Shown: positions 24,714 to 32,748, counted from the stretch's first letter. The stretch is DNA of 64,000 bases from Curtobacterium sp. TC1 (GCF_019844075.1 NZ_CP081964.1:248001-312000), one strand, 5' to 3'. A program made the numbers and translations. The notes: generated by a model not told the origin, from the sequence alone.

Positions 24714-26266
24714 CCGCACCAGCAGCACCCTCCACCCGACGCGTCGCCGTCGCCGCGCCGCACCCCGCTGCCCTCGACGCTGCGTCCGAGGCCGTCGCGG
24801 CCGGCGGGGACGCCATCGACGCCGCGCTCGCGGCGGCCACCGCACTGACCGTCGTCTACCCGCACCAGTGCAGCATCGGCGGGGACCTCGTCGCCCTCGT
24901 CCGTCGGTCAGGACAGCCCGTCGCCGCCGTGGTCTCCGCGGGCGCCGCACCGGCCGGCATCGACGTCGCGGCGCTCGCGCAGCAGGACCGGATGCCCCGG
25001 CAGGGCGCCCAGACCGTCACGGTCCCCGGCGTCGTCGCGGGATGGCAGGCGATCGACGCGCTGGGCGGCCGACTCGGGCTCGCCGACCCGTTGACCCGCG
25101 CAGCACGACTCGCGGCCGACGGGGTCCCCGTCTCCGCCGGACTCGGCCGTGCGATCGCGGTCCGGACCGACGAGCTCCAGGCCGACCCCGGGATGCGCGA
25201 GGTCTTCACCGACGACGCCGGGGCGCTCCTGGCCGAAGGCGACCCGCTCGTGCAGCCGGCACTCGCCGCGACCCTGACCGAACTCGCTGCCGACCCGGGC
25301 GCGATGTACCGGGGACGGATCGCCGCCTCGATCACCGCTCGGCTGCGGGAGCTCGGCGGTGCACACACCGAGGCCGACTTCGCCGCGCACGACGCCGAGC
25401 TCGTCGAGCCCCGCGGCACGACGATCGGCGGTGCCCGGTGGTGGGTCGCTCCGCCACCCACGCAGGGCGTCGTGCTGCTCGGGATCCTGCCGGAAGCGCT
25501 CGCGGGCGTCGGTGCGCAGGGCACCGCGCCGTCCGCGACCGCCGACCTCGTCGACGCCGTGCACCGCGCCGCGCTCGTCCGCCAGGCCGAACTCGGCGAC
25601 CCCCGCGGCGGCCCCGTCGACGTCGCAGCCATGCTCGACCCACGCGACTCCGGTCGGGTCGGCGCACTGCCCCGCGCCGGCCGCGCCCTCGGCGACACGG
25701 TCGCGGTGACCGCTGCGGACAGCGACGGCACCGTCGTCACGCTCATCCAGAGCGTCTACCAGCTCTTCGGCTCCGGCATCCTCGACCCGGGGACGGGCGT
25801 GGTGCTGCACAACCGCGGCTCCGCCTTCAGCACCGACCCCGCGCACCCCGCCCACGTCGGGCCGGGCCTGCGGCCGCCGCACACCCTGTTGCCGGTGATC
25901 GCCGAGACCGACGACCTGGTGCTCGGCCTCGGCTGCCAGGGCGGCAGCGCCCAGCCGTGGATCCTCGCGCAGCTCGCCCGTGACCTGGTCGCCGCGGGCA
26001 GCGACCCCGACGAGGTCCTCGGCCGACCGCGGTTCGTGGTCGGTGCGCGTGACCTCGGGCACGAGGTGATGACGCTCGTCGCCGAACCCGGTTCCGAGGA
26101 CGCGATCGCCGCAGCCGAAGCCCTCGGCCTGCCGGTCGCCCGCACCGACGGTCCCGTCGACGAAGCCGGACACGTGCAGACCGTCCGGCTGCACGCCGAC
26201 GGACACCTCGACGCCGCGAGCGACCCCCGCGCGGACGGCCGCGCCGTCGTCCTCGACGCCCACTGA
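24710..26266 (+). CDS. Gamma-glutamyltransferase-family protein
   Basis: A 518-residue Ntn hydrolase of the gamma-glutamyltransferase family. The N-terminal region has AASEAVAAGGDAIDAALAAATALTVVYPHQCSIGGD. The autoprocessing site fits GDTVAVTAADSDG with Thr330 as the likely nucleophile, and QSVYQLFGSGI...GVVLHNRGSAFS follows as in the family. There is no signal peptide, unlike the periplasmic GGTs, so it probably acts in the cytoplasm on an imported gamma-glutamyl compound or related amide. The ATG overlaps the previous stop (ATGA). Next to two amine oxidases, release of free amine from a gamma-glutamyl-amine is an attractive but untested role. Confidence 0.82.
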   Translation: MTAPAAPSTRRVAVAAPHPAALDAASEAVAAGGDAIDAALAAATALTVVYPHQCSIGGDLVALVRRSGQPVAAVVSAGAAPAGIDVAALAQQDRMPRQGAQTVTVPGVVAGWQAIDALGGRLGLADPLTRAARLAADGVPVSAGLGRAIAVRTDELQADPGMREVFTDDAGALLAEGDPLVQPALAATLTELAADPGAMYRGRIAASITARLRELGGAHTEADFAAHDAELVEPRGTTIGGARWWVAPPPTQGVVLLGILPEALAGVGAQGTAPSATADLVDAVHRAALVRQAELGDPRGGPVDVAAMLDPRDSGRVGALPRAGRALGDTVAVTAADSDGTVVTLIQSVYQLFGSGILDPGTGVVLHNRGSAFSTDPAHPAHVGPGLRPPHTLLPVIAETDDLVLGLGCQGGSAQPWILAQLARDLVAAGSDPDEVLGRPRFVVGARDLGHEVMTLVAEPGSEDAIAAAEALGLPVARTDGPVDEAGHVQTVRLHADGHLDAASDPRADGRAVVLDAH

Positions 26267-26294
26267 CCGCACGATCCACCCGAGAAGGAAGCCC

Positions 26295-28304
26295 ATGAGC
26301 AGCACCCACGTCCTCGATCCGCTGACCTCCGTCGAGATCGCCTCCTTCGTCACCGCCGTCCGTGCCTCCGGGCGCATCGGGGCCCGGCCGCGCTTCTGGG
26401 GGATCGCGCTCGACGAGGAGAAGGCCAGGGGCACGACCGCCGGTGGCGCCCGTCCGGTGCGGATCGTCGTGATGGACCCGGACGCCCACGCCGCGTGGGA
26501 GGTGCGGGGCTGGACCGCCGGCCCGGACTCGCCCGCGATCGTCGAGCTGTGGACCGACGTGGACCACCGTCGCCCCGGCGTCTCGAGCGACGAAGCACGG
26601 CTCATCGCGCAGGCCGCACGGAAGTCGCCGCTCGTCGTCGAGGCGCTCGCGAAGCGCGGGATCACCGACACGTCGCTCGTCTGGGTCGACCCGGAGTCGA
26701 TCACGGGCTTCGTGCCCGAGGACCTCGCCGACCGCCGCCTGAGCTGGGGCACGGTCTGGTACCGCGAGTTCCCCGAGGACAACGGCTACGCACGACCCGT
26801 CGCCGGGCTCGTCCCGATCCTCGACCTCGACACCCTCGAGGTCGTCCGGATCGAGGACCACGGCGTCGTCCCGATGGCGAGCGAGACCGGCGTCTACACC
26901 TCCGGCACCTGGGGTCCCGACCGCGAGGTCTCGGCGCTCGACATCGTCCAGCCGAACGGTCCCGGCTTCATGATCGACGGGCACGAGGTCCGCTGGCAGA
27001 ACTGGACGTTCCGTGTCGGCTTCTCGCACCGCGAGGGGCTCGTGCTGCACGACCTGTCCTACCGTGACGGCGACGTCGAGCGACCGGTGCTGCACCGTGC
27101 GGCCGTCAACGAGATGTACGTGCCGTACCTGGACAGCGACCCGACCGCGTACCGGAAGAACTTCTTCGACTGGGGCGAGTACGGCGCCGGCCCGCTCACG
27201 GCGAGCCTCGAGCTCGGCTGCGACTGCCTGGGGGAGATCCGGTACTTCGACGTCGACTTCCTGGACGGCCACGGCGAACCGCAGACCATCGTCAACGGCA
27301 TCTGCCTGCACGAGGAGGACGACTCGATCCTCTGGAAGCACGTCAACACCCGCACCGGCAGCGCCGAGGTCCGTCGCAGCCGCCGACTCGTGATCTCGAG
27401 CTTCGCGACCGTCGCGAACTACGACTACGGGTTCTACTGGTCGCTGTACCAGGACGGCTCCGTCGAGCTCGAGGTCAAGCTCACCGGCCTGATGTCGGTG
27501 TCCGGCATCGCCGACGGCGAGACCCCACGGTACGGCCGGATGGTCGCACCGAACGTGCAGGCCCCGACGCACCAGCACTACTTCGCCGTCCGGCTCGACA
27601 CCGCCGTCGACGGGCCGTTGAACCGGCTGGTCGAGGTGCACGCCGAGCCCGAGCCCGACGAGGCCCTGAACCCCTACGGCAACGCCTGCATCGCGGTCGA
27701 GACGCCGATCCGTTCCGAGGCCGACGGCGCCCGGATGACCGACCCGGCCCGCGCGCTGCACTGGCGCATCGAGAGCGAGTCCGCGCAGAACCGCTACGGC
27801 GAGAGCACGGCCTACCGCCTGGCCGTCCAGAACACCGCGCAGCTGCACGTCCGCCCCGGCAGCATCGTCGAGCGGAAGGCGCCGTTCGTCGCGAAGCACC
27901 TCTGGGCGAGCGCCTTCGACCCCGAGGAGCGCTTCATCGCCGGCGAGTACCCGAACCAGGGCGAGCTCGGTGACGACGGGGTGCACGTCTGGCAGCAGGC
28001 GGACCGGTCCCTCGAGAACGAGCGCCTCGTGCTCTGGCCCGTCCTCGGCGTGCACCACTTCCCGCGGCCCGAGCAGTGGCCGATCATGCCCGTCGACACG
28101 ATCGGCTTCCGGCTCGAACCCGACGGCTTCTTCGACCGGAACCCCTCGCTCGACGTCCCGCCGTCGGCGACCGACCACTGCGCGCCGGGCGCCGGCCACG
28201 ACCACGCGGCGCACGACCACGCGGCGCACGACCACCACGCCGACGCCGCGCACGACGGGCACGTGCACGCCGAGCAGCAGCACGACCACGAGGGCGGCCG
28301 CTGA
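26295..28304 (+). CDS. Copper-dependent primary amine oxidase with a His-rich C-terminal tail
   Basis: A 669-residue copper amine oxidase that oxidises primary amines to aldehydes with ammonia and hydrogen peroxide. The topaquinone motif is VANYDYG, with Tyr376 as the cofactor precursor. Asp292 in FFDWGEYG is the catalytic base. Copper ligands His426 and His428 lie in APTHQHYF, and the third is in GVHHFPRPEQWP (about 587-588). No signal peptide is present. Unusually, the last 40 or so residues are very rich in His and Asp (repeats of HDHAAHDH), as in metallochaperone tails. The gene lies 28 bases after the GGT gene and shares one base with the amidase start. Its product aldehyde could go to the dehydrogenase at 19134. 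Confidence 0.93.
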   Translation: MSSTHVLDPLTSVEIASFVTAVRASGRIGARPRFWGIALDEEKARGTTAGGARPVRIVVMDPDAHAAWEVRGWTAGPDSPAIVELWTDVDHRRPGVSSDEARLIAQAARKSPLVVEALAKRGITDTSLVWVDPESITGFVPEDLADRRLSWGTVWYREFPEDNGYARPVAGLVPILDLDTLEVVRIEDHGVVPMASETGVYTSGTWGPDREVSALDIVQPNGPGFMIDGHEVRWQNWTFRVGFSHREGLVLHDLSYRDGDVERPVLHRAAVNEMYVPYLDSDPTAYRKNFFDWGEYGAGPLTASLELGCDCLGEIRYFDVDFLDGHGEPQTIVNGICLHEEDDSILWKHVNTRTGSAEVRRSRRLVISSFATVANYDYGFYWSLYQDGSVELEVKLTGLMSVSGIADGETPRYGRMVAPNVQAPTHQHYFAVRLDTAVDGPLNRLVEVHAEPEPDEALNPYGNACIAVETPIRSEADGARMTDPARALHWRIESESAQNRYGESTAYRLAVQNTAQLHVRPGSIVERKAPFVAKHLWASAFDPEERFIAGEYPNQGELGDDGVHVWQQADRSLENERLVLWPVLGVHHFPRPEQWPIMPVDTIGFRLEPDGFFDRNPSLDVPPSATDHCAPGAGHDHAAHDHAAHDHHADAAHDGHVHAEQQHDHEGGR

Positions 28305-29740
28305 TGCCCCAGACCCCCGAGCACACCCCGGAGCACCTCGCCGACTGGTCCGCCGTCCGCCTGGCCGACGCCGTCGCGAACCGCGAGGTGTCGGCGGTGG
28401 AGGTGATGCGCGCCCACCTGGAGCGGATCGAGGAACGCAACCCGCGCCTCCAGGCCGTCGTCTCCCAACAACCGGACTCGGTCTCCTTGGCCGCGGCAGA
28501 AGCGGCCGACCGCCGCACCGCCGCGGCACGCGCCGCGGGCGAACCGCTCCCGCTCCTGCACGGCCTGCCCACCGCGGTGAAGGACCTGATGGACGTCGCC
28601 GGCATGCCGACCACGAACGGGTCGGCGGCGTTCGCCGACGCGCGCCCCGCCGAGCGGGACAGCGTCCTGGCGACGCTGCTCCGCGACGCCGGGGCGCTCA
28701 TCATCGGCAAGACGAACACGCCGGAGATGGGCCAGGGCGTCCTGACCTTCAACCCGGTGTTCGGCACGACCGTGAACCCGTGGGACACCTCGCGGCACGC
28801 GGGTGGGTCCAGTGGTGGCGCCGCAGCGGCCCTCGCCGGGCGGATCCTGCCGATCGCCGACGGCTCCGACAGCGGCGGGAGCCTGCGCTACCCGGCCGCG
28901 TTCTGCAACGTCGTCGGCGTCCGGCCGAGCCCGGGCCGGGTGCCGAGCGGCCGGACCGGCAACGCCTGGACGCCGCACGGCGTCACCGGGCCGATGGCAC
29001 GCGACTCCGCCGATGCCGCACGCTTCATGGAAGCCCTGGCCGTCGAGAAGACCGTCTGGCCGATGTCCGCCATGACACAGCACCCGGTCCGTCCGGTGGC
29101 GCTCGACGGCCTGCGCGTCGCGTGGAGCGAGGACGCCGGCGGCCTGCCGATCGACCCGGCCGTGCGTGCCGTGCACCGCGCGTTCGGCGAGCAACTCGCC
29201 GGGCTCGGCGCGGTCGTCGAGGCCGACGAGCCCGACTTCGCGGGTGCGGACGAGGCGTGGGAGACCATCGAGACGTTCGAGTTCTTCCTGGGTGGCCGGC
29301 ACGCCGTCGACGCCGGTGCCAGCGGGTTCCGTCCCGACTACGTCCGGAACGTCGAGCAGGGGCGCGCCACCACGGCGGCGCAGCTCGCCGATGCGTACGA
29401 GCGTCGGACCCGGATGTACCGGGACACGGCTGCGGTGCTCGACCGCCACGACGTGCTCGTGCTGCCGGCGACGCCGGTGGTCGCACCGCCGGCGGAGGTC
29501 GAGTGGGTCGACGAGGTCGACGGCCACCGCTTCGACCGCTACTTCACGTGGCAGATGCTCGCGAACCGGCTGACGTTGACGGCGCACCCGGTCGTGGTGA
29601 CCTCGGCCGGGTTCACGCCCGAGGGGCTGCCGGTCGGCGTGCAGGTCGTCGGGCGGTACGGCCGCGAGGCCCAGCTGCTCGCGGTGACGCGCGCGATCGA
29701 GGAGGCCACCGGCTGGATCCGGCGGGCGCCGGTCCTGTAG
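28304..29740 (+). CDS. Amidase (amidase-signature family)
   Basis: A 478-residue amidase with the Ser-Ser-Lys triad region: Lys in LPTAVKDLMDVAGMPTTNG, then SRHAGGSSGGAAAALAGRILPIADGSDSGGSLRYPA with the cis-Ser and nucleophile Ser. The family hydrolyses a wide range of amides and carbamates, and the pocket cannot be read by eye. The ATG at 28304 shares its first base with the stop of the amine oxidase gene. It is the last gene of the operon and is followed by a 9-bp-stem terminator before the convergent GntR gene. Confidence 0.85.
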   Translation: MPQTPEHTPEHLADWSAVRLADAVANREVSAVEVMRAHLERIEERNPRLQAVVSQQPDSVSLAAAEAADRRTAAARAAGEPLPLLHGLPTAVKDLMDVAGMPTTNGSAAFADARPAERDSVLATLLRDAGALIIGKTNTPEMGQGVLTFNPVFGTTVNPWDTSRHAGGSSGGAAAALAGRILPIADGSDSGGSLRYPAAFCNVVGVRPSPGRVPSGRTGNAWTPHGVTGPMARDSADAARFMEALAVEKTVWPMSAMTQHPVRPVALDGLRVAWSEDAGGLPIDPAVRAVHRAFGEQLAGLGAVVEADEPDFAGADEAWETIETFEFFLGGRHAVDAGASGFRPDYVRNVEQGRATTAAQLADAYERRTRMYRDTAAVLDRHDVLVLPATPVVAPPAEVEWVDEVDGHRFDRYFTWQMLANRLTLTAHPVVVTSAGFTPEGLPVGVQVVGRYGREAQLLAVTRAIEEATGWIRRAPVL

Positions 29741-29800
29741 ACGGCCGGGACGGTCCGGTCGGGAGGCGCGGGTCGGCCCCGCCCCGTCGGTGCGGGACCG

Positions 29801-29824
29801 CGCGGCCCGGTCTCTCGGGCCGCG
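29801..29824. terminator. Terminator hairpin between amidase and GntR genes
   Basis: CGCGGCCCG and its exact complement CGGGCCGCG enclose the loop GTCTCT. The hairpin lies 60 bases after the amidase stop and 18 bases beyond the stop of the convergent GntR gene. It probably serves both. Confidence 0.6.
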
Positions 29825-29842
29825 TTCGCTGGTCGCGCCGGG

Positions 29843-30538
29843 TCAGCCGGTGAAGACGGTGGACGAGCGGCGCTCGTACCAGTGCGCCAGGTGCTCGCCG
29901 GCGCGCAGGACGTGGTCGCGCATGAGCTCGGCGGCGCGCTCGCGGTCCCCGGCGACGAACGCCTCGATGAGCTCCTCGTGCTCGCGGAAGTTCTCCTCGC
30001 GGTGCCGGGAGTTCTCGCGGAGCACCAGGGCCGAGACGTTGCGCGGGAAGGCGTCGTTGATCTCGACGAGCATCCGGGTCAGCCGGGTGTTGCCGGAGGC
30101 CTGGTAGATGAGCCCGTGGAACTGGTCGTTGTCGCTGCCCTCGCGCTGCTTCGGCTGCTCGCCCTCGGCCGCCGCCAGGGAGCGCTCGTACATCGCCTGG
30201 TTCACCGAGCGGAGCTGCGCGATGGTGGCGTCGTCGAGGCGGTCGACGGCGCGACGGGCTGCGAGCGACTCGAGCTCGGCGCGGACCTCGTAGGCCTCGC
30301 GGACCTCCCACGGCACCGGCACCCGGACGACGGCGCCACGGTTCGGGACGACCTCGATGAGGCCGCCGGTCTGCAGCTGGCGGAGTGCTTCGCGGACCGG
30401 GGTGCGGCTGATCCCGAACTGCGCGGCGAGGTCGGCCTGGCGGAGCGGTGCGCCGATGGGGATCTCGCCGGACATGATCTTCGCGCGGATCCGGGCGGCG
30501 AGGTCGTCGACGAGTGCGTTGCCGTCGCTGGTGGTCAC
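29843..30538 (-). CDS. GntR-family (FCD subfamily) transcriptional regulator
   Basis: A 231-residue regulator with an N-terminal GntR winged helix (GAPLRQADLAAQFGISRTPVREALRQLQTGGLIEVVPNRGAVV, residues about 28-75) and an all-helical FCD ligand domain (VREAYEVRAELESLAARRAV, FHGLIYQASGNTRL, HEELIEAFVAGDRERAAELMRDHV). The spaced Asp and His residues of the FCD metal or ligand site are present. The GTG start at 30538 has GAGGGAG upstream. It sits in the centre of the island. Its own promoter and six other promoter regions between 18 and 43 kb carry sites like ATTGGATCCAAT, the operator of VanR, another FCD repressor. It is therefore the likely master repressor of the island. Confidence 0.9.
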   Translation of the reverse strand: MTTSDGNALVDDLAARIRAKIMSGEIPIGAPLRQADLAAQFGISRTPVREALRQLQTGGLIEVVPNRGAVVRVPVPWEVREAYEVRAELESLAARRAVDRLDDATIAQLRSVNQAMYERSLAAAEGEQPKQREGSDNDQFHGLIYQASGNTRLTRMLVEINDAFPRNVSALVLRENSRHREENFREHEELIEAFVAGDRERAAELMRDHVLRAGEHLAHWYERRSSTVFTG

Positions 30539-30579
30539 GTCGTGGTCTCCCTCGGTACGTCGTCACAGCGAACCCCCGC

Positions 30580-30613
30580 TGCGGATCCAATCCTGCCAGG
30601 TGTTGGATCCCGT
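30580..30613 (-). promoter_or_regulatory. Operator pair at the GntR gene's own promoter
   Basis: TGCGGATCCAAT and GTTGGATCCCGT have centres 22 bp apart. On the minus strand, CAGGAT (30595-30590), a possible -10, sits just before the gene-proximal site. This is the layout seen at the other sites and implies autoregulation of the GntR gene, whose start is 41 bases further on. Confidence 0.68.
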
Positions 30614-30631
30614 TGCCGTATCCGACTCGCT

Positions 30632-30651
30632 CATGATTGGATCCAATCATG
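30632..30651 (+). promoter_or_regulatory. 20-bp perfect palindromic operator covering a start codon
   Basis: CATGATTGGATCCAATCATG is a perfect palindrome containing the full ATTGGATCCAAT core. CATGAT (30632-30637) could be a -10, which would put the transcript start about 5 bases before the ATG at 30649, giving a nearly leaderless mRNA. A weak GTATCC half-site lies 21 bp upstream. A repressor bound here would cover the promoter and the start codon of the small membrane protein gene. Confidence 0.75.
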
Positions 30652-31161
30652 TCCGTGCTGCTCGTCGTCATGCTCGTCGCAGCCATCGGTGCGCTCGGGC
30701 TCGGCATCGCCGGCGGGCGACGGATCGGGCTGGTCGCACTCGTCGCCGAGGCGGTGATGCTCGTCGCGATGCTCGACGTCCACGTGCCGGCGCTCCACGT
30801 GGTGCCGGCGCCGTTCTGGGCACTCCTGCTCGGTGGCTGCGCGATGGGCACGGCTGCCGTGGACCGGTGGCGTCGCCGGAGTCGCCCCGGTGGCGACCAC
30901 CTGCACGCGCTCGGGATGCTGCTGGGTGCGGTGTTCGTGCTGCTCGCAGGCGGCCATACCGGTGCCGGTGCCGGTGCCGGTGCCGGCGCGGGGCACTCCC
31001 ACGGTGCGGTGCTGCTGCCGGTCGGGGTGGCGGTCGCGGTGCACGCCGGTGTGGTGCTGTGGAACGTCGTCGGCGGCCGGGTGCCGCGGGTCGAGTCCGT
31101 GCGCCGGGCGGCGTCGCTGGTGAGCGTGCTGGCCATGGGCGCGATGGTCGTCGTGCACTGA
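30649..31161 (+). CDS. Small polytopic membrane protein of unknown function
   Basis: A 170-residue protein with five or six hydrophobic segments (VLLVVMLVAAIGALGLGIAGG, GLVALVAEAVMLVAMLDV, VVPAPFWALLLGGCAMGTA, and others). It has a flexible Gly-Ala stretch encoded by GGTGCC hexamers (30959-30990) that ends in GHSHG. Histidines near membrane edges (DVHVPALHV, GGDHLHALG, GHSHG) could bind metal, and the copper amine oxidase is nearby, but this is only suggestive. No ribosome binding site precedes the ATG at 30649. The start codon lies inside a GntR-type operator, so the mRNA is probably leaderless. I do not recognise a family with confidence. Confidence 0.65.
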   Translation: MSVLLVVMLVAAIGALGLGIAGGRRIGLVALVAEAVMLVAMLDVHVPALHVVPAPFWALLLGGCAMGTAAVDRWRRRSRPGGDHLHALGMLLGAVFVLLAGGHTGAGAGAGAGAGHSHGAVLLPVGVAVAVHAGVVLWNVVGGRVPRVESVRRAASLVSVLAMGAMVVVH

Positions 31162-31221
31162 GCCGGCGCGGCGTGGGTGCGTCGGACCTCCACGCGGGGT
31201 ACTCCACGACCCAGCGCTACC

Positions 31222-31256
31222 GAATTGGATCCAATTCTGGCAGTATCGGATCACAT
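31222..31256 (+). promoter_or_regulatory. Perfect ATTGGATCCAAT operator plus second site 21 bp on
   Basis: GAATTGGATCCAATTC (31222-31237) is a 16-bp perfect palindrome. ATCGGATCACAT follows with its centre 21 bp downstream. The bases between them include CAGTAT (31241-31246) in the -10 position. The pair lies 46 bases upstream of the amidohydrolase start at 31302. Confidence 0.8.
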
Positions 31257-31301
31257 GTGGGGAGTTCCGCCCCACGAGCCGCCGACGAGGAGACGCCCAC
31301 G

Positions 31302-32063
31302 ATGATCATCGACGCCTACAACACCACCCAGGACCGCCGCGGCCGCAGTGACTACCTGAGCGGCGTGCGCCCGGGCGAGGAGCCGCCGGCGTACACGCCG
31401 TTCGACGCGAACCGGATCCTCGACCGCATGGACGCCGCGGGGGTCGACCGCGCCATGGTGTGCTCGCTCGCGCAGGGGATCGAGAACGACTTCCTGATGG
31501 ACCTGGTCGCCGCGCACCCGGACCGGCTGTTCGGCTTCGGCCAGGTCATGCCGCAGTGGGAGAACGCGACCGACGAGATCCGTCGCTTCGCCGAGGGCGG
31601 GCTGGTCGGCCTGAAGCTGCACCCCAGCCTGCACGGCTACCACGTCGCGGACCACGGCCTGCTCGACCCGCTGTTCGAGGTCTGCGCCGAGCTCGGCCTG
31701 CCGGTGCTGATCAACGCACTCGACGACGCGTTCTGTGCACCGTTCTCCATCGAGGAGATCGCGAGGAACTTCCCGACGGTGCCGACGATCATCGCCCACA
31801 TGGGTGCGGTGTGGAACGTGCCGGAGGCGATCATCGTCGCCGAGCGGAACCCGCACGTGTACCTCGAGACCTCGGCCACCCTGATGTCCGACGTCAAGCG
31901 GGCGTACGCACGCCTCGGCGCGGAGAAGATCCTGCTCGGGTCGGAGTGGCCGGGCAGCGACTTCGACCTCGAGCGCATGAAGATCGCGAAGGCGATCCCG
32001 GACGAGGCCGACCGGGCCCTGGTCGAGGGTGGCAACATGGCGCGGATCCTGGGCTGGTCGTGA
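31302..32063 (+). CDS. Amidohydrolase-2-family protein lacking the N-terminal HxH motif
   Basis: A 253-residue TIM-barrel protein of the Amidohydro_2 family (decarboxylases and hydrolases). The core is recognisable: GLVGLKLHPSLHGYHVAD, VPTIIAHMGAVWNVPEAI and EKILLGSEWPGSDFDLER. Two usual metal-ligand positions differ. The N terminus reads MIIDAYNTTQ where family members have HxH, and the C-terminal SD motif reads GSEWPGSD. It may use a different metal site or none. The ATG at 31302 has GAGGAG 8 bases upstream. It leads a unit with the cytidine-deaminase-like gene under a perfect GntR operator. Confidence 0.78.
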   Translation: MIIDAYNTTQDRRGRSDYLSGVRPGEEPPAYTPFDANRILDRMDAAGVDRAMVCSLAQGIENDFLMDLVAAHPDRLFGFGQVMPQWENATDEIRRFAEGGLVGLKLHPSLHGYHVADHGLLDPLFEVCAELGLPVLINALDDAFCAPFSIEEIARNFPTVPTIIAHMGAVWNVPEAIIVAERNPHVYLETSATLMSDVKRAYARLGAEKILLGSEWPGSDFDLERMKIAKAIPDEADRALVEGGNMARILGWS

Positions 32064-32635
32064 GCGACTCGACGGGCGGGGCTCCGTCCGGCGGCAGTGC
32101 CCGACCGGTGCTCGCCGGCCCGCCGTCCGGGATGGACGCCGCGGACCAGGAGCTGCTCCGGATCGCGACGGACGTGCTCGGCCGGCGGTACCGCACGGGG
32201 GTGCACGAGGTCGCCGCGGCACTCCGGCTCGCCGACGGGAGTGTGGTCACCGGGCTGCACGTCGAGGCATCGGCCGGCCGCGCGTCGGTGTGCGCCGAGT
32301 CCGCTGCGCTGAGCGCGGCCGTCGTCGCCGGGTCGCCGGTGGTGTCGGTCGTGGGGGTGCTCCGCAGGCCGGGCGGGACGATGCACCTGATCGAGCCGTG
32401 CGGGGTCTGCGCGGAGCTGCTCGGCGACCACGCGCCCGACGCCCGGGTGTGGGTCGCGGTCGGGGACGGGTTCGGGCCGGTCGGGGTCGCCGAGCTGCTG
32501 CCCTTCCGGCGGCGGCGGAGCGCGCGGGCGGCGGCCGGAGCGGCGGCGACGCCGTCCGGTTCGGCGACACTGTCCGGCTCGGCGACGTCGTTCGGCTCGG
32601 CGACGCCGTTCGGTTCGGCGACACCTGAGGTTTAA
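32060..32635 (+). CDS. Cytidine-deaminase-fold protein with GSAT-repeat tail
   Basis: A 191-residue zinc hydrolase of the cytidine deaminase fold. The zinc site is complete: VCAESAAL (Cys-Ala-Glu) and EPCGVCAELL (Pro-Cys-x-x-Cys). The core ends near residue 150 and is followed by a low-complexity tail with four 6-residue GSAT units, encoded by an 18-bp tandem repeat. Such enzymes deaminate cytidine, blasticidin or other amidine-like rings. In a nitrogen-scavenging island a cyclic amidine is a reasonable substrate class, but that is inferred. The GTG start overlaps the previous stop by GTGA. Confidence 0.8.
   Translation: MSDSTGGAPSGGSARPVLAGPPSGMDAADQELLRIATDVLGRRYRTGVHEVAAALRLADGSVVTGLHVEASAGRASVCAESAALSAAVVAGSPVVSVVGVLRRPGGTMHLIEPCGVCAELLGDHAPDARVWVAVGDGFGPVGVAELLPFRRRRSARAAAGAAATPSGSATLSGSATSFGSATPFGSATPEV
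32555..32626 (+). repeat. 18-bp tandem repeat, four copies, coding
   Basis: Four consecutive 18-bp units of the form TYCGGYTCGGCGACRYYG at 32555, 32573, 32591 and 32609. They encode SGSATL, SGSATS, FGSATP and FGSATP at the C terminus of the deaminase-like protein. Copy-number change would keep the reading frame. Confidence 0.9.
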
Positions 32636-32748
32636 CGCCCCTGAAACACCCCGGACCCGCGCGGTGTCGGATCCCGTCAGAGGATGACGGCGACGGCGCG
32701 CACCGGTCCCCACCCGCTGCACGATCCGTCCCGGAAGGAACCACCAGC

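Noticed and set aside
28195..28260. A noncoding minisatellite
   Set aside because: The repeats are in frame and encode the His-rich tail of the copper amine oxidase, so they are reported with that gene.
25827..29587. Very long minus-strand open frames under the GGT, amine oxidase and amidase genes
   Set aside because: The plus-strand genes have intact active-site motifs and overlapping stop-start junctions. The reverse frames have none and look like GC-skew shadows.
32663..32680. A further GntR operator upstream of the isochorismatase-like gene
   Set aside because: There is a single GGATCC at 32669-32674, but its flanks (GTC and CGT) do not fit ATT/AAT and there is no partner 21 bp away on either side.
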